DNA of 27,080 bases from an uncultured Bacteroidales bacterium (GTDB lineage Bacteria; Bacteroidota; Bacteroidia; Bacteroidales; Paludibacteraceae): the NCBI GenBank assembly GCA_934725535.1, contig CAKVBV010000032.1, forward strand, positions 1-27,080, in the 5' to 3' direction. Position numbers and translations under genes: made by a program. The notes below the pieces were generated by a model that was not told where the DNA came from, ran no database searches, and saw only the letters and a program-made list of their open reading frames with translations. Every line of letters begins with the position of its first letter. Positions within the stretch are counted from its first letter, which is position 1. Below are positions 16,601 through 22,695 of the stretch, piece by piece.

Positions 16601-17395
16601 GTCCTTATCCACCGCCCAGTCGAGGTCGAAACCGTCTCCACCCTTTGCCATAGTGGTGGTATAGGGGTTGTGAACCTCGTCGCGGATAGCCCCTTTGTTG
16701 TCGCAATAGCCGAAGAGTTGTGCGCGGTAGTTCTCGATGTAACTCGGCGTACTCAGGTCGATGCAGCCCTTGATAAGGTTACCGGTATAGGTAATGGCGT
16801 CGCGGTCACAATCAAAAGCATAGTCTCCCGGGAAGTAGGACTGCTGGTGGAATTGGTTGGTGCGCATAGCCCCTGCGATACCGACATTCGTCGTCCACGG
16901 GATAGTATGGCGTTTGAGGTAGTGAGGGTTGTAGTAGGTCATCGCTACATTCTTCTTGGTAGTGGAGAGGTAGTAGTCGCTGCCAGCCAACTCGTACCAT
17001 GTGTCGTCGGGCAGTCCGTTGTGGTTCTCGTCCTTCATCACCATGACAGCCCCCGGCTCGGTCCATACGCCGTAGAGGTTAGCCACAAACGAGTTGCCGT
17101 GGATGGTGAAGTCCACACCATAAGGGTTGTGCGGGTCATTGACAATCGGTTTGGCAAACTCCAGCACGATGTACCCGCCGAAACCGCCAAGGGATACCAT
17201 ACTCCCCTCTTCACCGACGCAAAATTGTTTGTCGGGTACGGTGAGAGAGCCGATGAACTGCCCTGGTGCGGGCAGCAGTTCAATCATTTTGGTGGCGTAG
17301 GTGCTGTCCACCGGTTCGGTCTGCGCCTTTGCCACACTCGGTATGCCGGCACAGAGTGCGATGAGCATAGCCACAAGAGTTGATTTCTTTTTCAT
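13670..17395 (-). CDS. T9SS-exported multidomain surface protein with beta-propeller-like core (candidate corrinoid binder)
   Basis: 1241 residues. A signal peptide (1-24, ending AKA) is followed by a domain at about 40-300 containing VSLGGFGGYIVLEFAKPI, VDFTIHGNSF and PGAVMVMKDENHNGLPDDTWYELAGSDYY, a pattern I associate with Bacteroidota cell-surface proteins. Ig-like regions lie at about 310-505 (one Big-type: TWTTSNPAVGTIENGLFHAQQPGRTMLYA). A propeller-like region (about 605-935) has repeating strands such as KKMLFVNGGVYGGTQGTELLAYDTQT and GAFAYVAADNYITRFNLTNNEVV. After more beta-rich sequence, the last 70 residues (VAYPNPFTDHLNISL to the terminal AKVVK) form a type A T9SS sorting domain, so the protein should be exported and anchored outside. 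A cobalamin riboswitch lies upstream on the same strand. BtuG-type corrinoid-capture proteins of Bacteroides are surface beta-propellers, so a B12 role is a reasonable but unproven inference. Confidence 0.85.
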   Translation of the reverse strand: MKKKSTLVAMLIALCAGIPSVAKAQTEPVDSTYATKMIELLPAPGQFIGSLTVPDKQFCVGEEGSMVSLGGFGGYIVLEFAKPIVNDPHNPYGVDFTIHGNSFVANLYGVWTEPGAVMVMKDENHNGLPDDTWYELAGSDYYLSTTKKNVAMTYYNPHYLKRHTIPWTTNVGIAGAMRTNQFHQQSYFPGDYAFDCDRDAITYTGNLIKGCIDLSTPSYIENYRAQLFGYCDNKGAIRDEVHNPYTTTMAKGGDGFDLDWAVDKDGNYVPLDTVQWIKVYTSLNQDGGWLGELSTEVAWAQRVTPDPNYVHRNYYAHYIGIPQLKALVGQPIQYEGLLFKNGRPCHEGTPQWSLSNDSCGTIDQTGKFTPTHGGEVFVRFTQLAKCDDKDTIVVPIDSVRLRVVELTDVVLEMEGNASAASNDSTSLFVNEYTYITAQSVDNIGDFLNGLRSNRYTYDTYTWTTSNPAVGTIENGLFHAQQPGRTMLYAHSNSNPALYDSILVIVKEPYIYVKANPFVQNYKTPETKYGTYDMFDAEGAVISVKSATPYTKKADIEWNTADQKLNVKFAKDDFGYDTVAFVVRAFNQDFNLTVPFRYHEGDMQPANKKMLFVNGGVYGGTQGTELLAYDTQTKKTATVGAVDAHSVQDMIVDGAFAYVAADNYITRFNLTNNEVVATKYCQDTTRWDDGKGQSGYGLNNKMAIYKNWLLVTRQNSGNAPEDGYNVRVYNKTDLSLVTKIPVSDQATDIAVLDTMAYVMINGGWAGTTSSMEKEVPMGEAGLNVSMLIPQDSVIYCIRRDNYTVTSAVLTFDTRTLTFTEKATNTPSSFSSAPAAVDPMTGDSIMLATETGFVAHNTRTGITSTAEVMTTPTEGFTPMASTRDAETGDYYVAYGSWGGVGDGVIYNADFTKAGTFTGVAASPEAMAMSAAIERNDAPKPKAGKGVANKFNLDETTTYLQTKQVWPSDFTDTEGNIDNVYIKNWAPYADMMTYNTKTTNSASVTFRFPESQKGILADDSIVHIYAEVIDKQGANYEFEAYTVTMRPAIYAIYPHEIADITLTPNSSMYGMFLSLEDAFTWKTPLNAKTTVFTKSVKENTNTELVTATLDANNNDLLMLYFAKDKTGVADITIEQTATRQDNSWSPVYTRSATNTFRVTIQSTPSDVDDVDAGNCDGLVAYPNPFTDHLNISLPYAGTIRIYDLSGKCVAQVVGHEGTNTIRTSAWADGIYIIKFANLSAKVVK

Positions 17396-17453
17396 TGAAT
17401 GAAATAAATTGGTTGTTATACTATTTGTTTACGTTAAATTTCCTAAACATATT

Positions 17454-17508
17454 CTTTCGGTATCGGTAGCCTATCCTTTGCTTATCCCTTGCTTATCCTC
17501 TGCTTGAC
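17454..17508. repeat. 11-bp-period tandem array C (5 units)
   Basis: Five 11-bp steps on the plus strand: CTTTCGGTATC, GGTAGCCTATC, CTTTGCTTATC, CCTTGCTTATC and CTCTGCTTGAC. It begins 59 bp upstream of the start codon of the propeller gene, where no consensus promoter can be found. Confidence 0.7.
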
Positions 17509-17616
17509 AGTTACTACTTGACACGAGGCTGAAATGATAAAGAGTATGTATATATTACGTACTTTTGTTTGTGTATAGTTAATAGTTACGGTCGTATAAC
17601 GGCAAGAAAAAGTATC

Positions 17617-17675
17617 AAAAGTCCGGTCTATGACACACATCCATGGCAGAAGAGTATGCGCATAGACCAGACTTT
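17617..17675. repeat. Inverted repeat in the leader of the propeller gene
   Basis: AAAAGTCCGGTCTATG (17617-17632) is complementary to CATAGACCAGACTTT (17661-17675) with one wobble, enclosing 28 nt. It lies between the terminator at 17711 and the gene. It could be a second structured leader element or a small inverted-repeat insertion. Confidence 0.55.
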
Positions 17676-17710
17676 CAAGAAAAGCCATTAACGATGACAC
17701 TTATGTACAC

Positions 17711-17739
17711 AAAAAAGCCGCTTGACATCGTCAAACGGC
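17711..17739 (-). terminator. Intrinsic terminator downstream of the cobalamin riboswitch
   Basis: On the minus strand GCCGTTTGA, a 5-nt loop, TCAAGCGGC (9 bp, one wobble) is followed at once by six T residues. It lies about 135 nt past the riboswitch and 316 bp before the propeller gene, where a riboswitch-controlled termination decision could be made. Confidence 0.8.
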
Positions 17740-17753
17740 AAAAGTTCCATACC

Positions 17754-17830
17754 GACTCCCCCCGCCCCCTCAAAGAGGGGGTATATAAACACACCACATT
17801 CCCCTCTTTGAAGAGGGGATAGGGGAAGTC
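17754..17830. repeat. Palindromic dumbbell element (REP/MITE-like)
   Basis: Two perfect hairpins, CCCCCTCAAAGAGGGGG (17765-17781) and CCCCTCTTTGAAGAGGGG (17801-17818), are enclosed by an outer stem GACTCCCC (17754-17761)/GGGGAAGTC (17822-17830). The shape is typical of dispersed palindromic elements. A related GGGGGATAGGGG stretch occurs in the leader at 21940-21960. No coding capacity. Confidence 0.65.
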
Positions 17831-17873
17831 CTTGTCTTATGCTTTTTCCTCGAAAGCCGATTTGACGAACATC

Positions 17874-18098
17874 ATTGGCAGGTCTTCTGACTCGTTTACT
17901 CTGTAGCGCCTTCCCATTGGAGTTGACCTCCAACAGTGACTTGTTTGCGACAGAGTGCAATTACAACATTTGCTATAACGACGCGAGCCGCATCGTCTCC
18001 CATTGTGCATTGCCTAAAACTTACAGCAGCGGGACTGTCCGGGATTTGCACCCGATTCCCTTTTAATGTCTTGCGTGACAAATGCAAGACAACCAACA
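17874..18098 (-). promoter_or_regulatory. Cobalamin (adenosylcobalamin) riboswitch
   Basis: The minus strand carries the conserved core in order: hairpin GTCTTGC/GCAAGAC, then GGGAATCGGGTGCAAATCCC, GGACAGTCCCGCTGCTGTAA, TGGGAGACGATGCGGC, GTCACTG, TGGGAAGGCGC, and finally GAGTCAGAAGACCTGCC, the B12-box consensus. The ends TTGG and CCAA can close the structure. About 225 nt, normal for a cobalamin riboswitch. In Bacteroidota these govern B12 transport or B12-independent enzymes. No btuB, btuC, btuD or cob gene lies in the window; the first gene downstream on this strand is the T9SS propeller protein. Confidence 0.92.
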
Positions 18099-18152
18099 CG
18101 TTTTCTATATAACAATTCTGCCTTGCGGCAGGTCTTTACACCAAAAGACGCG

Positions 18153-18183
18153 CAAAGGTACTACAACTTTCCGGATTGTACAA
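18153..18183 (-). promoter_or_regulatory. Promoter of the riboswitch transcript
   Basis: Minus strand: TTG (18181-18183), 20 bp, TACCTTTG (18153-18160). Start predicted near 18146, about 50 nt ahead of the riboswitch. The leader opens with a CTGCC-GCAA-GGCAG hairpin (18118-18131). Confidence 0.8.
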
Positions 18184-18266
18184 GACCTATGTTTATTTTG
18201 TGGAGGAATAAAAAGGATTAAGACAACTTACAACTTTTAACATTCATATATTATACCACATTCAAT

Positions 18267-18310
18267 CATCCGTTATCCACCCGCTATCCTCCTCTTATCC
18301 TCTCGTAGAT
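18267..18310. repeat. 11-bp-period tandem array D (4 units)
   Basis: Four 11-bp steps on the plus strand: CATCCGTTATC, CACCCGCTATC, CTCCTCTTATC, CTCTCGTAGAT. It begins 84 bp upstream of the riboswitch promoter, and the glnN stop codon lies 58 bp beyond its other end. Confidence 0.7.
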
Positions 18311-18367
18311 GATTCATATTTACAAGTATTTATAAACGAACATAGTTGTCGTGCAGCGTTACATTTT

Positions 18368-20557
18368 CTAATGCACAAACAACATTTCGCGATACTTGGG
18401 CAGCGTCCAGAGTTCATCGTCCACCACGAGTTCGAGGTGGTCCACATGGTCGCGTATCTGCTCCATGAGCGGCACTACGTTGTCATGGTAAGCAATAGCC
18501 TTATTACGCTGGTTGTCAATATGGTTAGCCTGTTTGCGGGCATTCTTCATCTGCTCCACTTCCCCGATGATGGCAGCCATGTGCTTCTCGATACGACGAA
18601 TGATGATATAGTCTTGTTCGTTGAGTTTGCTGACCTCGTCTTCGGGGAATATCTGTTTGACACTCAGTACATTCTGCAAGAGCATTGTCTGGTAACGTTT
18701 GGCGGCGGGCAGTACGTGGTTGATGACCAGGTCTCCGAGGACGCGTGACTCGATTTGTATCTTCAGCGTGTAGTTCTCCCATTTTACCTCGCAACGCGAC
18801 AATAACTCGGCTTTGGTGAGCACGCCAGTAGTCTTGAACATGTTTACAGAACTGTCAGTCAGGTAGTTGTCTATCACAATCGGTGCGCTTGTCTCACAGT
18901 CCAAACCGCGTTTTTGTGCTTCCTCTTTCCATTCGTCGCTGTATCCGTTGCCGTCGAAGCGTATGGCATGGCAGTCGTTGAGGTAGCGTTTGATGACGGT
19001 GAAGAGTGCACGTTCTTTGGTTTCTCCTTGTCCGATAAGACCGTCCACTTCTTCGCGGAAGAGGGTCAGTTGCTCTGCTACAGCGGCGTTGAGGGCGAGC
19101 ATGGCAGCCCCACAGTTGGCGGAAGAGCCTACGGCACGGAACTCAAAGCGGTTGCCTGTGAAAGCAAAGGGCGAGGTGCGGTTGCGGTCGGTGTTGTCAA
19201 GGAGTATTTCCGGAATGTTGCCTACTCCGAGTTTCATCTCTTTCTTGGCATTGATAATGATGCCTTTGTCCACGTCCGCGTGTTCGATTTGGTCGAGCGC
19301 TTCCGTGATTTGTGTGCCGAGAAATACGGATATGATGGCAGGAGGTGCCTCGTTAGCCCCCAAGCGGTGGGCATTGGTAGCGGACACAATGGAAGCTTTG
19401 AGCAGTCCGTTGTGGCGTTGTACCGCCATGAGGACATTGACAAGGAAGGTCACAAATTGCAGGTTCCGGTAGGGGTTCTTGCCCGGACTGAGCAGGTTGA
19501 CGCCGGTATCGGTGCCAAGAGACCAGTTGCAGTGTTTGCCCGATCCATTAACTCCCCCGAAGGGTTTCTCGTGAAGCAGTACGCGGAAGTGGTGACGGCG
19601 TGCCACCTGCTCCATGAGCGACATGATGAGTTGGTTGTGGTCGCTGCTGAGATTCGCCTCTTCGTAGATAGGTGCCACCTCGAACTGATTGGGTGCCACC
19701 TCGTTGTGGCGTGTCTTGACAGGGATGCCGAGTTTGAGAGCCTCTATTTCGAGTTCGGTCATGAAGCGCAAAACGCGCTCGGGAATGATACCGAAATAGT
19801 GGTCGTCCAGCTGCTGGTTCTTGCTGGCGGTATGTCCCATGAGGGTGCGCCCTGTCATAACAAGGTCGGGTCGTGCTACGAACAATGCTTCGTCCACGAG
19901 GAAGAATTCCTGTTCCCACCCAAGGTAACTGTACACGCGTTTGACATTACGGTCAAAGTAGTTGGCTACCGCCATGGCTGCTTTGTTGACGGCAGATATG
20001 GACCGCAACAGCGGTGTCTTGTAGTCCAGTGCTTCGCCGGTGTAGGCAACGAAGATAGTGGGGATACAGAGCCGGTCGCCAATGACGAAAGCGGGTGAGG
20101 AAGGGTCCCAAGCCGAGTATCCGCGTGCCTCAAACGTGTTGCGTATGCCACCGCTCGGAAAACTGCTGGCGTCGGGTTCCTGCTGATACAACACGCCGCC
20201 GGAGAACTCCTCCATGGGTGCGCCGTCCGTGCCGAAACTGAAGAAGGCGTCGTGCTTCTCTGCCGTGCCTCCCGTGAGCGGTTGGAACCAGTGTGTGTAG
20301 TGGGTGGCACCTTGCTCCATCGCCCACTTCTTCATGCCGATAGCCACACTGTTGGCGATGTCGCGACTCAGCGTCTTCTCATTGTCCATAAGGTCGAAGA
20401 GTTGCTCCAAGACGTTGCTGGCGATGTACTCTTTCATCTTCTCGCGCGTAAAGACGTTTTGTGCGAAAATCACACTTGCGCGACTCGCAGGGGTTTTTAC
20501 CTCCACTGGTTCGTGGCTCCATGCATTTTTCAATGCTTCAAATCGAATGTTGCTCAT
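18368..20557 (-). CDS. glnN: Glutamine synthetase type III
   Basis: 729 residues from the ATG at 20557 (MSNIRFEALKNAW), the expected size for GSIII. The frame is open 71 codons further up, but that extension crosses the promoter and has no homology-like features. It condenses ammonia and glutamate to glutamine using ATP. Conserved blocks in order: GGTAEKHDAFF near 90, YLGWEQEFFLVDEALFVARPDL near 215, KTRHNEVAPNQFEVAPIYEEANLSSDHNQL near 285, FGGVNGSGKHCNWSLGTDTGVNLLSPG near 330, and NRTSPFAFTGNRFEFRAVGSSANCGAA near 460. The long C-terminal helical region (about 600-729) is typical of this type. GSIII is common in Bacteroidota. Own promoter, apparently single-gene unit; no PII or amtB gene nearby. 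Confidence 0.96.
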   Translation of the reverse strand: MSNIRFEALKNAWSHEPVEVKTPASRASVIFAQNVFTREKMKEYIASNVLEQLFDLMDNEKTLSRDIANSVAIGMKKWAMEQGATHYTHWFQPLTGGTAEKHDAFFSFGTDGAPMEEFSGGVLYQQEPDASSFPSGGIRNTFEARGYSAWDPSSPAFVIGDRLCIPTIFVAYTGEALDYKTPLLRSISAVNKAAMAVANYFDRNVKRVYSYLGWEQEFFLVDEALFVARPDLVMTGRTLMGHTASKNQQLDDHYFGIIPERVLRFMTELEIEALKLGIPVKTRHNEVAPNQFEVAPIYEEANLSSDHNQLIMSLMEQVARRHHFRVLLHEKPFGGVNGSGKHCNWSLGTDTGVNLLSPGKNPYRNLQFVTFLVNVLMAVQRHNGLLKASIVSATNAHRLGANEAPPAIISVFLGTQITEALDQIEHADVDKGIIINAKKEMKLGVGNIPEILLDNTDRNRTSPFAFTGNRFEFRAVGSSANCGAAMLALNAAVAEQLTLFREEVDGLIGQGETKERALFTVIKRYLNDCHAIRFDGNGYSDEWKEEAQKRGLDCETSAPIVIDNYLTDSSVNMFKTTGVLTKAELLSRCEVKWENYTLKIQIESRVLGDLVINHVLPAAKRYQTMLLQNVLSVKQIFPEDEVSKLNEQDYIIIRRIEKHMAAIIGEVEQMKNARKQANHIDNQRNKAIAYHDNVVPLMEQIRDHVDHLELVVDDELWTLPKYREMLFVH

Positions 20558-20586
20558 ATCTATTGTTGTTAATGGCGGCTTTGCCG

Positions 20587-20611
20587 CGTTGGTGGTTGCA
20601 CGTTGGTGGTT
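20587..20611. repeat. Short direct repeat in the glnN leader
   Basis: CGTTGGTGGTTGCA (20587-20600) is followed at once by CGTTGGTGGTT (20601-20611). Next to it a GCGGC-TTT-GCCGC hairpin (20575-20587) lies just ahead of the start codon. Together they may affect glnN translation, but nothing matches a known riboregulator. Confidence 0.4.
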
Positions 20612-20663
20612 CGCTATGCTCACGTAAAGCGGTTGCACGTAGGTGACTTTTTGTTTTCGAGTG

Positions 20664-20694
20664 CAAAGGTACATCATTCTACTGAGGTGTGCAA
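20664..20694 (-). promoter_or_regulatory. glnN promoter
   Basis: Minus strand: TTG (20692-20694), 20 bp, TACCTTTG (20664-20671). Start near 20657 gives a leader of about 100 nt before the chosen ATG at 20557, which supports that start. Confidence 0.8.
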
Positions 20695-21038
20695 GAAAAT
20701 GATGTGTGTTTTGCATATTTAACAGATTAAAAACAAAAACACACATCAAAACAACGTGGTTTTTCCACATTAATCGGATAATATCACGTCAACATAGTTG
20801 TTTTATGCTTTTAGCGGAACACTATACCGGATTATTGACTCGTAAGTGCTACTGAATACCTTTATAGATTATACCATAGTGATGAACTGCGGGGCAGCAA
20901 GTCCATTAGACTTCTATAATGTGTATAACCGAATGAAAGAATTGGCAAAAACAAATTGTGCCGCATCGTATCAGCCGAAACGACATCCACGATATAAACC
21001 GCACAAAGACGCAGGTATATCGTCGTACAGGCTATCGC
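20695..21038. other. Intergenic region of 344 bp
   Basis: Between the glnN promoter and the end of the S1/P1 nuclease gene I see no convincing gene, promoter, terminator or repeat. A 70-codon plus-strand frame here has no start context or recognisable domain. Confidence 0.5.
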
Positions 21039-21827
21039 CTAACGGTAGATGGCGTTGAGACGGGCTGCGAGACGTATGCCTGCCATGTAGAGTTGCCATT
21101 CCATCGGCTCCATCCAACGGTAGGCGTAGTGGTAGGCATTGCCGTCCCAAGTGGTCTGATAGTCATAGACTTGGTCGGTGAGATGGTAGGTGTAGATAAG
21201 CATCTGCTCGTCGGACATTGCCTTGACCTCTTTCAGACGATGGTCGTAGATGTTGTGGAGATAAGCGGCATACTCGGTGTAGGAAAAACCTTTGTACTCA
21301 ATGAGTTTGCTGTCCCATACGGTGTGCAGGTTGGTGTTCTGCCCGAACCAGCGCATCTTGACGCGGTTGCCGCCGAGGTCGTCGATATGCCCGAGGTGCA
21401 TGGGGCAGAAACGGTCGCCCGAGAGGTGGATGTAGAAGACGAGGGCATCGTGGTTGTGCTTGTCGCGCTGCAAGACGGTGTATATGCTGTCCATGGCGCG
21501 GAACTGCTCGCCGCCCACCTTGGGGTAGTCGGTAGTGAGGGTCGCCACGAGGGCAGAGTCCGTCATATCGGGGTTGAGGTCCTGGAAATGCCAGACGAAA
21601 GAGGTGGGATAGATGGTGTCGCTCTTGATTTCGTCGGGCCACGTGGAGAGGTAAATCATGCCCTGTTTGCCGAGAATGGCGTCCACCTGTTTGCGTGCGC
21701 GGCAGGTGAGGTTGTCGTAAGCCAGTTGCGCAACGATACGGTGCCCTTTGGGTCCCCATGCAAGGGCGGTAGGAGCGGCAGAGAGCAGTGCCACTGACAA
21801 GATGAAGAAAGAGATGAGACGTTTCAT
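21039..21827 (-). CDS. Secreted S1/P1-type zinc nuclease
   Basis: 262 residues with a signal peptide (1-23, ending ALA) followed directly by WGPKGHRIVAQLAY. In S1/P1 nucleases the mature N-terminal Trp itself ligates zinc, and cleavage here would place it first. Other ligand-region motifs are present: STWPDEIKSD near 60, WHFQDL near 80, HLSGDRFCPMHLGHIDDLGGN near 133 with its conserved His and Asp residues, and NLHTVWDSKLIE near 165. These enzymes cut single-stranded DNA and RNA and may scavenge nucleotides in the periplasm or outside. The length fits the family. Single-gene unit with a long leader of about 205 nt. Confidence 0.92.
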   Translation of the reverse strand: MKRLISFFILSVALLSAAPTALAWGPKGHRIVAQLAYDNLTCRARKQVDAILGKQGMIYLSTWPDEIKSDTIYPTSFVWHFQDLNPDMTDSALVATLTTDYPKVGGEQFRAMDSIYTVLQRDKHNHDALVFYIHLSGDRFCPMHLGHIDDLGGNRVKMRWFGQNTNLHTVWDSKLIEYKGFSYTEYAAYLHNIYDHRLKEVKAMSDEQMLIYTYHLTDQVYDYQTTWDGNAYHYAYRWMEPMEWQLYMAGIRLAARLNAIYR

Positions 21828-22032
21828 ATTATTTACGATTTACGAATTTACGATGTACGATTGGGGTTCCATTAAAACCATTAAACACTGCAGACGGAAT
21901 AGCACCCCAGTATGCCCACAGGTTTGTTTGTGACCACACAAGGTACCCCTATCCCCCAAGGGAAAGATTGCAGTACACAGCATGAAAGTCCATTCTCTGT
22001 CTGCTTTTTACGCAACCTTTTTGCGGGATTTC
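21828..22032 (-). other. Long leader of the S1/P1 nuclease gene
   Basis: Predicted untranslated leader between the start near 22032 and the ATG. A closing stem pairs 21999-22004 with 21890-21895 (GCAGAC/GTCTGC) and continues as GAAT/ATTC past a small internal loop. The part next to the gene (21830-21862) is a degenerate ATTTACGA tandem repeat. No known riboswitch class is recognised. Confidence 0.4.
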
Positions 22033-22038
22033 ACGCTA

Positions 22039-22069
22039 CAAAGATACAGAACTTTGCGGATATACGCAA
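22039..22069 (-). promoter_or_regulatory. Promoter of the S1/P1 nuclease gene
   Basis: Minus strand: TTG (22067-22069), 20 bp, TATCTTTG (22039-22046). It is the only consensus promoter upstream of the gene, implying a leader of about 205 nt. Confidence 0.75.
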
Positions 22070-22175
22070 ATATAAAGAGTCCGACATCAGGGCAACCGCA
22101 AAATAATAGTGTCTCTAATAGTGCATCGACCTCTGCTCTATGGTCTAACAGCCGCGGTGGTTTTAATATCTAAAT

Positions 22176-22206
22176 TTGTATATCTGTAAAAAATGTTGTA
22201 ACTTTG
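22176..22206 (+). promoter_or_regulatory. Promoter of the Big_2/T9SS cargo pair
   Basis: TTG (22176-22178, within TTTG), 20 bp, TAACTTTG (22199-22206). Transcription would start near 22213, leaving about 480 nt before the gene. Confidence 0.8.
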
Positions 22207-22347
22207 CACCGCAAACCTGCTTTTGTGGGGTAGTGTCCCCATATTCGTGTAGGTTTGCACATATTGATAGCGTTTATTGACGCTTTGTGTTTGACAAAAC
22301 GAAAACTTCGCAACTTTTCAACAGAGTCAAAAGCAAAGTAGCAATAG

Positions 22348-22392
22348 ATGCCTATTTGGTATGACGTTTCATACTATAGGTGCAATACATAA
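22348..22392 (+). other. Possible 14-codon leader ORF
   Basis: ATG to TAA encoding MPIWYDVSYYRCNT, rich in aromatic residues. Its stop codon falls exactly in the loop of the 22379-22402 hairpin. It may be a leader peptide or chance; there is no independent evidence of translation. Confidence 0.2.
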
Positions 22393-22484
22393 GTATTGTG
22401 CCCCTTTGTGGTATATACCGCATGGGTTAGTATGCAGTCATATCGGCGTAGGCTTCCTGTTGTTTATTTGACTCTGTGGGTAAT

Positions 22485-22532
22485 GCGAAGGCCTCGTTTT
22501 GTGAATAAGCAACACGAGGTCTGCGCTTTCTT
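22485..22532 (+). terminator. Terminator-like hairpin inside the leader
   Basis: GCGAAGGCCTCGTTTTG (22485-22501) pairs with CAACACGAGGTCTGCGC (22510-22526), with two mismatches, around an 8-nt loop and is followed by TTTCTTT. It lies between the promoter and the gene, as an attenuator would. Confidence 0.55.
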
Positions 22533-22695
22533 TATATCCGTAGGTGTCGTTTTATTGCACACCATACAAAGCAAACAAACAACAGGCATAGCGGGCAAAT
22601 GTCTGTAAAAAACAATTACTAATGTGAGTGCCCAGCACAAATTAAAAGTGCACCCGATACTTATAGGGTAAAAAATTATGGCAAGGTATGATTGT

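Larger units (their letters stand above)
22213..22695 (+). promoter_or_regulatory. Structured leader of about 480 nt
   Basis: Hairpins in order: GCAAACCT/AGGTTTGC (22211-22258) enclosing TGGGG/CCCCA; AGCGT/ACGCT (22269-22284); GGTGCAATAC/GTATTGTGCC (22379-22402); the terminator-like hairpin 22485-22526. That hairpin is enclosed by CCTGTTGTTTATTTG (22456-22470) pairing with CAAACAAACAACAGG (22572-22586), one mismatch. The left arm overlaps TTTGACTCTGT (22467-22477), which is perfectly complementary to ACAGAGTCAAA (22321-22331), so the two long-range pairings exclude each other. This resembles an attenuation or riboswitch-type leader, but I recognise no known class. Confidence 0.5.

Noticed and set aside
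17688..17960. 90-codon minus-strand frame
   Set aside because: It runs through the end of the cobalamin riboswitch, the palindromic element and the terminator, so its apparent protein is a translation of structured RNA and repeat DNA.
20558..20770. 71-codon N-terminal extension of glutamine synthetase
   Set aside because: It crosses the consensus promoter at 20664-20694, and the 729-residue form from 20557 is the normal GSIII length.
20846..21030. Possible tRNA or small RNA in the gap between glnN and the nuclease gene
   Set aside because: No cloverleaf, T-loop GTTCGA motif or consistent stems could be found.
22456..22586. Invertible promoter of the Bacteroides phase-variation type
   Set aside because: The inverted repeats are imperfect, the enclosed 100 bp contains a terminator-like hairpin and no TAnnTTTG box on either strand, and no recombinase gene is near. 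RNA pairing explains them better.
22396..22608. 70-codon plus-strand frame in the long leader
   Set aside because: No family resemblance or good start, and it spans the stems of the terminator-like hairpin and the long-range pairing.
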